From positions 248,001-312,000 of the forward strand of contig JAIMAU010000002.1 in NCBI GenBank assembly GCA_023511795.1: DNA of 64,000 nt. The letters are read 5' to 3'. Under the pieces are notes generated by a model. It was not told where the DNA came from and ran no database searches. It saw nothing but the letters and a program-made list of their open reading frames with translations. Numbering within the stretch: position 1 is the first letter of the stretch; each line of letters begins with the position of its first letter. Shown here one piece after another: positions 52,431 through 59,852 of this stretch. A program made the position numbers and the translations under genes. The stretch is from Armatimonadota bacterium. GTDB lineage: Bacteria > Armatimonadota > UBA5829 > DTJY01.

Positions 52431-52442
52431 CTTCTTAAGAAG
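52431..52442. promoter_or_regulatory. 12-base palindrome CTTCTTAAGAAG upstream of GH78
   Basis: Perfectly symmetrical and placed 41 bases before the GH78 start, in the 99-base gap after dinG. A possible operator; no regulator can be named and no clear promoter was found around it. Confidence 0.3.
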
Positions 52443-52489
52443 CAGTGTTTGGTTATTTTCGACTTTAAATGCAGAGTGGTGTTTGATTT

Positions 52490-54436
52490 TTATGCTCGGC
52501 GTCCGATGACTTTGGCGAAGAACGCTTCTACATCCTCGATCGAGTGTGTTATGGGAGAAGGCGGGAGGTATTTGAGGAATTCTTTGCCGTAATGTTTTTT
52601 CACGAGCCGGGAGTCGAGTATTGCCACTACCCCTCGGTCATCTTTCTTGCGAATTAAGCGGCCAAAGCCCTGCTTTAAACGTATTTGTGCTTGTGGCATC
52701 GCATATTCTCTGAACCAGTCGCGGCCAGCAGCCTTTATTGAATTTATACGCGCGCGGTTGAGGGGATTATCCGGTACACCAAATGGTAACTTGTCAATCA
52801 CTACGCAGCTTAGAGCCTCGCCGCGAATATCAACGCCCTCCCAGAAGCTGTGAACGCCGAAGAGACAGGCATTGTTGAGCCTAAGAAATTCCTGGACGAG
52901 CTGTTCGTTTGGCATATCACCTTGCTTCAAGAGGACGTAGGGCAACCTTGTTAAAAGCCGTTCATACACGGCGTTCATCATTCGGTAAGAGGTGAACAGC
53001 AGGAACGCTCTGCCGCCGGAGGCATGCACAATGTGCTCGATTTCGTCTGCGATCTTGTCTGCATATTCAGGGCTTTCAGATGGAAAATCTAGGTGTTTTG
53101 GAATGTAGAGCAGTGACTGATTGCGAAAGTCAAATGGCGAATCTTCGATAATCTCCACGCAATCTGGAATTCCAAGCCTTGCCTTGATATAGTCAAACCT
53201 TCCTGAATTTGAAAGAGTTGCAGAGGTTAAGACAGCAGTATCTACTTGTTTCCAAAGAGAGTGGTAGAGCAGGTCTGCGACGCTTAATGGGGAGTAACGA
53301 AGGTAACAATTTGCAAGTTTGCCGCTTGAGGCTTTCTCTCCCCATTTGAAGTAGCCGTCTTCCGTACCAAAGAACAGCAGTTTAAGTTCCTCGCTAATGC
53401 GAGTGCACATTCGCTTAAGGCCGTTTAGGCGGTCCTCAAGTTCCTGGCGGCCTTCTGTCTCTTGTTCGGACAGCTCTCGATTTAGCCCGTCAAGCATTGT
53501 GGTAAGAATGCTCACAACATTTTCGATTTCATCTTGTGATTGTTCGCGGTAGATGTCCTCAAAAAAGAATTCTTGTTTTTGATAATTGATGAATATGCCG
53601 AAAAAGTCTTGGTTGAGTTTCTCAATTGTTTGGATGCGTTTTGGATCAAGCGATATGCCTTTGGTTCGGCGAATTTTATTAAGGAAGCTTGGTATTCGCC
53701 AGTTGCTAAACTCGATGCCAAAAACTTTTGTTGCGACATCCTCAAGGTGGTGTGCTTCGTCGAATATTACGACTTTATAATCAGGTAACACACCTGCATT
53801 TGGGTCCGTCATTCGGATTGCTAGGTCGCTAAAAAATAGGGAGTGGTTGGTAATAACGATATCTGCTTCTGAGGCTGCCTTCCGTGCCTTATAGTAGAAG
53901 CATTTGTGGTAAAACCTGCATTCCTGGCGGTGGCATGTGTCCTGGTCGGAGCAGATTTCTTCCCATTCTGGGAATGCAAAGTCTAGTTCGGCGACATCAC
54001 CTGTTTGTGTTTCCTTTGCCCATTCCCTTATACGTTCAAAAAACGGATTGCTTGTCAGTAAGAGCTGGGGGGTTTCGGCGTCAAGGTTATTTAAGCACAA
54101 GTAGTTGGTGCGTCCTTTCATTATTACTGCGGTGAAAGGCATTTGGGGAATCGCGTTCTGGACGAAAGGAATGTCTTTGTTCATAAGCTGGGCTTGCAGA
54201 TAGAGGGTATGGCTGGAGATGATAACCTTATTGCCGTTTAATGCGTGCTCGGCGGCTGGGATAATATATGCCATGCTTTTCCCGACACCAGTGCCAGCTT
54301 CAGCAAGGCAGTGTCTTTTCGTTTTCAAGGCATTTTGGATTGCAATTGCGACTTTGATTTGCTGAAGCCGATGCTCGTAGCCAGGCATATTTTGCGAAAT
54401 TGGCCCCCCGGGGCCTAGAAGGTCTTTTAAGTCCAT
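52490..54436 (-). CDS. dinG: DinG/XPD-family ATP-dependent DNA helicase
   Basis: 648 residues. An iron-sulfur superfamily 2 helicase that unwinds forked, R-loop or G-quadruplex structures. Walker A is AEAGTGVGKSMAYIIPAA, the DEAH box is VVIFDEAHHLEDVA, and the C-terminal helicase motifs include VLTSATLSNSGRFDYIKARL, FWEGVDIRGEALSCVVIDKL and QGFGRLIRKKDDRGVV. Four cysteines spaced CSDQDTCHRQECRFYHKC fit the 4Fe-4S cluster domain. The start is taken as ATG 54436, since a promoter with its -10 at 54471-54476 lies inside the longer reading frame that begins with TTG 54499. It has its own promoter and precedes GH78, which probably is not co-transcribed by design. Confidence 0.92.
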   Translation of the reverse strand: MDLKDLLGPGGPISQNMPGYEHRLQQIKVAIAIQNALKTKRHCLAEAGTGVGKSMAYIIPAAEHALNGNKVIISSHTLYLQAQLMNKDIPFVQNAIPQMPFTAVIMKGRTNYLCLNNLDAETPQLLLTSNPFFERIREWAKETQTGDVAELDFAFPEWEEICSDQDTCHRQECRFYHKCFYYKARKAASEADIVITNHSLFFSDLAIRMTDPNAGVLPDYKVVIFDEAHHLEDVATKVFGIEFSNWRIPSFLNKIRRTKGISLDPKRIQTIEKLNQDFFGIFINYQKQEFFFEDIYREQSQDEIENVVSILTTMLDGLNRELSEQETEGRQELEDRLNGLKRMCTRISEELKLLFFGTEDGYFKWGEKASSGKLANCYLRYSPLSVADLLYHSLWKQVDTAVLTSATLSNSGRFDYIKARLGIPDCVEIIEDSPFDFRNQSLLYIPKHLDFPSESPEYADKIADEIEHIVHASGGRAFLLFTSYRMMNAVYERLLTRLPYVLLKQGDMPNEQLVQEFLRLNNACLFGVHSFWEGVDIRGEALSCVVIDKLPFGVPDNPLNRARINSIKAAGRDWFREYAMPQAQIRLKQGFGRLIRKKDDRGVVAILDSRLVKKHYGKEFLKYLPPSPITHSIEDVEAFFAKVIGRRA

Positions 54437-54470
54437 TGAGTTCAACTCGAACACCTGTTCTGATGCGATA

Positions 54471-54499
54471 ATTATACTTTTTTCGCGGTGCCTGGGCAA
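54471..54499 (-). promoter_or_regulatory. sigma-70 promoter of dinG
   Basis: On the minus strand: TTGCCC (54499-54494), 17-base spacer, TATAAT (54476-54471). Transcription would begin near 54464, 28 bases before ATG 54436. This decides the start of dinG. Confidence 0.65.
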
Positions 54500-54523
54500 G
54501 TAAAATGCCAGAAATTGTAAGCA

Positions 54524-54556
54524 AAAGGGCCCCGGATTATTATTCCGAGGCCCTTT
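54524..54556 (-). terminator. intrinsic terminator after the anti-sigma-like gene
   Basis: AAAGGGCC-C-CGG (from 54524) pairs with CCG-A-GGCCCTTT (to 54556) around an AT loop, with T-runs on both sides. It lies 24 bases after the minus-strand stop at 54580 and just upstream of the dinG promoter. Confidence 0.85.
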
Positions 54557-54579
54557 GTTTTTTGCTTATTTCTTATCAA

Positions 54580-55731
54580 TCAGCTGGTTGAGATATTCTC
54601 TAAGTCCTTATCTACGTGAATTGCGTTGTCAAACCATCGCCACGTGAGACCCACCGGTAACAAAGTCTTTCGAAGGGCGTCCTCAAGGGTTTGGGTGCCG
54701 GAATCAAGTGCAGGCGGGGTCTGCTTTAGTTGGGCGTTGGCAATTATCATAACCCCATAATCCTGGGATATTCTGTCTAATATTGAGTAGAGGTTGCCGC
54801 TTGTTCTATCGAAATCGACGTCAGTAGATAGGCCTAGGACCCCTGGTGCACTTTCGCTTGGCTTCTTGGTAGGGATGAAGATAATCTGAGCGAAGTGCCT
54901 TTTTCTAAATGTCCAGGTTACGAGTAGCTTATCGGCTCCTGTTCTTTGTGCTGAGCGGTAAACTGGCCAAGGAAGTACACAGTCCTTTCCGTATACTACA
55001 TCACCTTTCCAGATGAGCTTGGCGTCTTCAAGGTTTTCCACGTCAATGTAGTCCCGTCGGTCGGACCTATCTGGAATCAGATATACTTCAGCGGCAATTC
55101 TTGCTGTGGCTTCTCGAACAAGGGCATCGGTATTGATGCTGAGCATAATTTGGTAGAGTATTTGCTCTTTGCTAACATCAATTGGCGGAGCAGTAATCCA
55201 AAGTGTATTGCTGTACAGCTTTCGATTTTTCCACTGCTCGCGCATTGCGTTCTCGTGAGCAGAGAGAAGTGAGGCTTCCGCCAGGGATGTTGGCTGTGTC
55301 TGCGTGCCAGTATACTGTTCGGCAATGATTTCCTGGGAATTGCCTCCCGCTCTTATATTCTCAATAGTGCTTGGCACCTTAAGGAGTAGGAAGGCAAGAG
55401 CAACTCCTGCGCATGCAATTGCGATTGCACGTGCGGGTACCAGACGAGCGAGCATATAACTCCACGTGAGGCCAAAAGTGCCTTGCTTTGCGCGCATTGC
55501 CTTTTCATGCTCTGCGCGGGCAATTCGCATCACGATGTCGTGTCGAAGGTTGTAGGGTGGCTCCACTTCAGGCAGGGTTCCCAGCACAGCCCATGTTCGT
55601 TTGAAGGCTTCAAAGCTTTGACTACAATCTGGACATCCCTCGATGTGATTGCGCATGGCGGCCATGAGGGAATAGTCCATGCAGCCTTCTAAATAATCCG
55701 AAAACAGCTCTTTAGCTTCTCCACATTTCAT
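54580..55731 (-). CDS. anti-sigma-factor-like membrane protein with C-terminal STN/secretin-like domain
   Basis: 383 residues. The N-terminus is a zinc-finger anti-sigma domain (zf-HC2) with Cys3, His29, Cys33 and Cys36 (NHIEGCPDC). A membrane helix follows around residues 95-120 (AIAIACAGVALAFLLLKV). The outer part ends with LYSILDRISQDYGVMIIANA and QTLEDALRKTLLPVGLTWRW, which resembles the short STN domain found at the N-terminus of secretins and TonB-dependent transducers. It lies 148 bases downstream of an ECF sigma factor gene on the same strand, so it is the likely anti-sigma factor. The STN-like end could be the sensing part; this domain choice is my reading of a weak pattern. Confidence 0.75.
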   Translation of the reverse strand: MKCGEAKELFSDYLEGCMDYSLMAAMRNHIEGCPDCSQSFEAFKRTWAVLGTLPEVEPPYNLRHDIVMRIARAEHEKAMRAKQGTFGLTWSYMLARLVPARAIAIACAGVALAFLLLKVPSTIENIRAGGNSQEIIAEQYTGTQTQPTSLAEASLLSAHENAMREQWKNRKLYSNTLWITAPPIDVSKEQILYQIMLSINTDALVREATARIAAEVYLIPDRSDRRDYIDVENLEDAKLIWKGDVVYGKDCVLPWPVYRSAQRTGADKLLVTWTFRKRHFAQIIFIPTKKPSESAPGVLGLSTDVDFDRTSGNLYSILDRISQDYGVMIIANAQLKQTPPALDSGTQTLEDALRKTLLPVGLTWRWFDNAIHVDKDLENISTS

Positions 55732-55879
55732 GTCGTTATCCTATTCTGTGCCTGGGTGCCCTCTAATGCACAACGCGGACCGAGTCCGAAGGTCGTTTGC
55801 ACCTGGCCTCGTAATTGCGCCGCTCTTTTCTTTCCAGAGGTATAGTGCTTTTCTTTAGTTTTCATTTAGTTTGACGACT

Positions 55880-56524
55880 TCAAGACTCGAAAAGTTCCCT
55901 GACTGCTTGCAGTTTGTCTTTGAGAGCTAGTCGCGCTCGATTGAGCCTCGATTTGACGGTTCCGATTGGTAGGCCGATTATCTCTGCTATCTCCTCGTAT
56001 GATTTACCCTGTGTGTGGAAGAGCACTACCATTACCCTTTGGTAGTCGGGCAGACTATTGATTGCTTCCTGGAGCATATCGGAGCGCTCTTTTGCTTCGA
56101 GTACCTCGATTGGCCCAGGTGAAGGGTCCTCAATTTGGCGCGTTACTGTGCTTTCTTCAAGCTCAATATATTCGTCGAGAGGAATGTTCAGATGGCCTTT
56201 TGACCGCTTGCGTTCGTCGAGATAAACATTGGTGACGATTCTAAACAACCAAGTGGAGAAATTTGCATCTCCTCGGAAACTTTGAATTGCGTTGAATACT
56301 TTAATAAATGCTTCGGAGATTACGTCGTTTGCGTCATCATAGTTGCCACAAAGACGGAAAGCAAAATTATAAATTTGCTTCTCATATCGACGAATTAGCT
56401 CGTCGAATGCTGAGATATCGCCTTGTTTGCAACGTTCGATTATGGCGTACTCGTCTTGGCGCAATGCTTTAGCATCCTTATGCGTGCGAACCACGCTGCT
56501 TTCAATGCTTTTAACCCTTTCCAA
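55880..56524 (-). CDS. ECF-family RNA polymerase sigma factor
   Basis: 214 residues with sigma regions 2 and 4 only. Region 2: AFDELIRRYEKQIYNFAFRL, DANDVISEAFIKVFNAIQSF and FSTWLFRIVTNVYLDERKR. Region 4: LPDYQRVMVVLFHTQGKSYEEIA and IGLPIGTVKSRLNRARLALK. A spacer of about 40 residues rich in Glu and Pro joins them. The start is TTG 56524 with TTGAGGT upstream. The next gene encodes a zinc-finger membrane protein, its probable anti-sigma factor. The control region upstream has an inverted pair of GGAACTT motifs, the classic -35 of ECF promoters, so it may regulate itself. Confidence 0.93.
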   Translation of the reverse strand: MERVKSIESSVVRTHKDAKALRQDEYAIIERCKQGDISAFDELIRRYEKQIYNFAFRLCGNYDDANDVISEAFIKVFNAIQSFRGDANFSTWLFRIVTNVYLDERKRSKGHLNIPLDEYIELEESTVTRQIEDPSPGPIEVLEAKERSDMLQEAINSLPDYQRVMVVLFHTQGKSYEEIAEIIGLPIGTVKSRLNRARLALKDKLQAVRELFES

Positions 56525-56697
56525 TGCTTACCTCAAGGCGTTTGTTTTTACGCCAGTTGAAAAGTACTGCTATGCTATAATTTTCTCAGCACCTTTATAT
56601 ACGCTTGAAACCGCTAGTTATTCGCTGGCTATTTTTGCTCAGCTTTTACTTACAGCAAATGCTAGGTGCTGTTCGAAGGAGTAAATTATCATTGCAA

Positions 56698-56737
56698 GGA
56701 ACTTATAATTATTATAGCACATTTTTGTTTAAGTTCC
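56698..56737. promoter_or_regulatory. inverted repeat of ECF-type -35 motifs (GGAACTTA ... TAAGTTCC)
   Basis: GGAACTTA at 56698-56705 and its complement TAAGTTCC at 56730-56737, with 24 AT-rich bases between. GGAACTT is the -35 motif of many ECF promoters. The minus-strand copy points to the sigma gene, 207 bases away. The stretch can also be read as an 8-bp hairpin. Confidence 0.35.
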
Positions 56738-56765
56738 ACACAGTAGTCTACCCAGAAGTGAAGAA

Positions 56766-56791
56766 GGGCGGGGTTATAGCTGACCCCGCCC
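56766..56791 (-). terminator. intrinsic terminator of the second GHL10 gene
   Basis: GGGCGGGGT (56766-56774), eight-base loop, ACCCCGCCC (56783-56791): a very stable stem 45 bases after the stop at 56836. The T-run on the minus side (TTCTTC) is imperfect. Confidence 0.7.
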
Positions 56792-56835
56792 ATTTCATTC
56801 AACCTCGATTCGGAAAGCCCGCGTTTTTTAGGGCA

Positions 56836-59472
56836 TTATTGCGGCGTTTGTTTTGGGATAATGAGCGCTAAGTCGTCCGCATGTGTTCGTACCCAATATC
56901 CTTGCCAGGGCATTACGAGTTCTGTTTGGTTCTTTCCGTTTGACTTTAGCCATACATGGCCCAACCTTTGAGTTGCGTTGTCCCAAGTGAATAGCAAAGG
57001 CATAATCCAGCCAGCTTTGACAGCCTCTTGGATTGTTAAAAGCTGTTTGCCGTCGGTTATCGTCATATCTTGATACCTAGATGGAGCAGTGAATGGCTGA
57101 GAAATTAGATTCCATCCACTCTTCGGCAGTGTGATTCTCATGTCTGCTGCGTCCTCATTGTTGAAGCCGGCATAGCTTATTTTCTCTGTTTTGATTGAAG
57201 TTAAGCCGTAACCTTCGCCTCGAAGAATTCCGAATTTGCTGTCATCCCAAGGATTGTAAGGAATCCAAGAGTCGCCATTCCAGCTGCAAAGCTTGTCGGT
57301 AATTTCAAGCCCAGCGAACACTGCATCGGGAGCGGAGTTTTCGGGTGCGCAGGGTACGCCGATTAGATTGAAGCCCTTTCTAATTGCTTCTTGTGGTGAG
57401 GTTAAGCTAACCAAAGATTCGCTGGACTGGATGTCTGACTGGTAGCGAACTCTGATTACGCGGACCGGTGCCGTTTCACCTGCGTCCATGCCGCTGATGC
57501 CGGTTACGCGGGCTACAGTTGTGGGTATGTTCTTTCCTGGACAAATAACCTTTACCATGCTAGATCCATCGTTGATTACAAACCAACCGCTCCCAGACTC
57601 GACAACCTTGCCAGTGCACTGGATGAGTAGCCCTGTAGTAATTGGCTTGAGGTCGAGGTCCTTTATCTTTACGGCTAAAGCTCCTAACGGTGTTCCCGCC
57701 TCGCTACTGAGCAATCGAGCTTTGTCTAGCACGCGCTCGCCATTTTCGGTAGTTAGCACGCCAACATAACTTACTACGTCTCCTTCAACGACAGGATTTG
57801 TCCAGAAAAGCGGTTTGACTTTGAGGCCAGCTGTCCTGTTGGGTTCTTCGATGTATATACATCCCTCTATCGCACCTGTTGGTGAGGTGACAGACTTGCC
57901 GATTACCCTGATTTGCGTGCCGTCGGGAAGTTCGCGAGCTTCCCAAAGCGTTACTGGATCCACCAAATCAAGGCTAAAATCGAGGCGGGTAGCGAGTCCA
58001 GCTGTGACGACTGCTGTTTTCGTTGCTGTTTTGAACCCTAGCGAGGAGACGTTGACGGTGTACTCGCCTGGCGGTAGGTCTACAAAAACGAAAGTACCCG
58101 TGCCATCGGTAAGCATGCTTTTTGAAATCGGTCCGCTGATGGATACTTGTGCCTTACAAATCCAGTTGCCATATACTGGGTCGTTTGGCATTGAAGAATC
58201 GGTAACCTGACCAAATAGAATACCTTCAGTTGGATTGCTTTTCCAAGGCATGTCAGGAAGTGGTGCAGGGAGCGCAAACACAGAATCCTTGATTGCTTGG
58301 TAGAAGGCATAGCTAGGTTGGTTATCTTTGTTTGTAGAGCGATAGCTATATGTGCAGACGCCTTCACATCCGGCAGTTCTGGCGTATCCAATTTGGCTTA
58401 TCGTACCTGAGATTGAATTAAGATATGCCGCCACTCCGTCTACTACATGGCGGTCAAACTTATTGGTGATTAGGTAATTAGTCCAAAGCCGGTAATCTCT
58501 GGCCTGACTGCTATCGTGCTCGCGTTTATAGTTCATCAGGATATTCATATCGAGGATGTGTTCTTCCATCCATCGCTTGTGGTCTTGGAAAACTTCGGTG
58601 TATGCACGCGTAGCCCTAAAGTCAACATTTGGGTCGGCGCCCATCCATCCAATTGTGTCGGCCGACATCTTAATAGATGGCTTTATATAGACGCACTCGG
58701 CATAGCACTTCCGTACTAAGTCGGTAATCTGGTTTCTTCTGAAATCGCACCAAGTAGCCCAAAGAGGGTCGGATGTTTTTGTTGGTGGATACGAGCCGTA
58801 TTCACGTCTGAACCTTTCACAAGTAATATCGTTGTAGCCCCATGGATTGGCGGTGTAGCCCTTTGGCCAGTAAGAGCTTTCGGGATAGCGAATGCGGTCA
58901 AAATTGACGCCGTCAACGTCGTACTTAGAAAGTATGTCCTTGAGGAGGTCGCAGATATATTGCTGAACACCCGGCACGCCAGGGTCGAGCTCCCAATATG
59001 TGCCAACAAGGTTTGTTCCATTTGCGGCTTTATGTAGCCATTCAGGATGTGTTCTGAAAACATGGTTTTCGGGAGGCAGTGGCCAGGCGGTGTTCCAGAT
59101 GCGGTATGGTATTATCCAGGCATGAACTTCAATTCCCTTAGCATGGGCTTTCTCTAGGCAGTCTGCGAGAGGGTCGTATGGGGGATCGGTTACGACAATA
59201 TTGCGTGCCCATGGTTCGTAGGCTGAGTTGTAGTAGGCGTCTCCGCACTTCCTAACTTCAAGGACAATGGCGTTATAATTTGCGGCGGCGGCTGTGTCTA
59301 CTAAAGTCGTTACCGAATCTGGATCATATGGGCCAGGGCTGCCCCATGTGTCTACCCACAAGCCTCTGAATTCGGGCGGTGCTGTGTTTTGCGCAAGTGC
59401 AGTGGTAGCGAATGCAATTAAAAATAAGATGGTTAGGAAGGCAAGCAAAATTGCGCTCCGTCGTGTGTGCAT
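56836..59472 (-). CDS. secreted GHL10 (DUF187) glycosidase-like protein, second copy
   Basis: 878 residues. Signal peptide RRSAILLAFLTILFLIAFATTALA, then a GHL10 barrel through about residue 390: FRGLWVDTWGSPGPYD, NAIVLEVRKCGDAYYNSAY, IEVHAWIIPYRIWN and DGVNFDRIRYPES. Next is a carboxypeptidase-regulatory sandwich (GTFVFVDLPPGEYTVNVSS), two OB-like modules (IYIEEPNRTAGLKV, GLLIQCTGKVVESGSGWFVI) and a C-terminal region with the paired motifs GFNLIGVP and GWNLISQPF that end in WQGYWVRTHA. The barrel is about one third identical by eye to that of the protein at 21425, and both share the OB-like modules, but this one lacks the fibronectin and golvesin-like domains. AAAGGAG precedes ATG 59472. Confidence 0.85.
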   Translation of the reverse strand: MHTRRSAILLAFLTILFLIAFATTALAQNTAPPEFRGLWVDTWGSPGPYDPDSVTTLVDTAAAANYNAIVLEVRKCGDAYYNSAYEPWARNIVVTDPPYDPLADCLEKAHAKGIEVHAWIIPYRIWNTAWPLPPENHVFRTHPEWLHKAANGTNLVGTYWELDPGVPGVQQYICDLLKDILSKYDVDGVNFDRIRYPESSYWPKGYTANPWGYNDITCERFRREYGSYPPTKTSDPLWATWCDFRRNQITDLVRKCYAECVYIKPSIKMSADTIGWMGADPNVDFRATRAYTEVFQDHKRWMEEHILDMNILMNYKREHDSSQARDYRLWTNYLITNKFDRHVVDGVAAYLNSISGTISQIGYARTAGCEGVCTYSYRSTNKDNQPSYAFYQAIKDSVFALPAPLPDMPWKSNPTEGILFGQVTDSSMPNDPVYGNWICKAQVSISGPISKSMLTDGTGTFVFVDLPPGEYTVNVSSLGFKTATKTAVVTAGLATRLDFSLDLVDPVTLWEARELPDGTQIRVIGKSVTSPTGAIEGCIYIEEPNRTAGLKVKPLFWTNPVVEGDVVSYVGVLTTENGERVLDKARLLSSEAGTPLGALAVKIKDLDLKPITTGLLIQCTGKVVESGSGWFVINDGSSMVKVICPGKNIPTTVARVTGISGMDAGETAPVRVIRVRYQSDIQSSESLVSLTSPQEAIRKGFNLIGVPCAPENSAPDAVFAGLEITDKLCSWNGDSWIPYNPWDDSKFGILRGEGYGLTSIKTEKISYAGFNNEDAADMRITLPKSGWNLISQPFTAPSRYQDMTITDGKQLLTIQEAVKAGWIMPLLFTWDNATQRLGHVWLKSNGKNQTELVMPWQGYWVRTHADDLALIIPKQTPQ

Positions 59473-59852
59473 GTTTTATTAATTCTCCTTTCCGTTATGT
59501 TCTTTTTAAGATGCCGCATTCTTGCCACTTTTTTGACTAATTTTTAATTAGTAATGTTGCTCTACTTTGCCGCTGTGACTTATAAAATTTTCACAGAAGT
59601 AGCAATCGAATACTTAAGTTGGCCCTTTGATACCGAAAATACTGCCAGGTTTCTGTTTTGTCAATCTGCACTTATACCAGTTTTAGAAGCTTTTCTGATT
59701 TTTCAAATAAAACAATGAAAAACCGGTGATTGGCGTGCAAGCATATGTATAAGGTCTACCTTTGCAAGTTATGGTTTGCATGGAAATAAAAATATATTAT
59801 TTGAGATTCGACCTAGGAAGTTTCTTTCTATTAAGGCAGTGTTAGCCAACTC
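59473..59852. other. 380-base AT-rich gap between GH51 and the second GHL10 gene
   Basis: No gene or RNA is evident. It should hold the end of the GH51 transcript and the promoter of the GHL10 gene, both on the minus strand, but I could not place either with confidence. A small palindrome CTAAT...ATTAG lies near 59540-59554. Confidence 0.4.

Larger units (their letters stand above)
56525..56835. other. 311-base gap upstream of the ECF sigma factor gene
   Basis: No gene is evident. It holds the inverted repeat of ECF-like motifs at 56698-56737, TATAAT boxes on both strands near 56706-56722 and the terminator of the GHL10 gene at 56766-56791. Confidence 0.5.
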
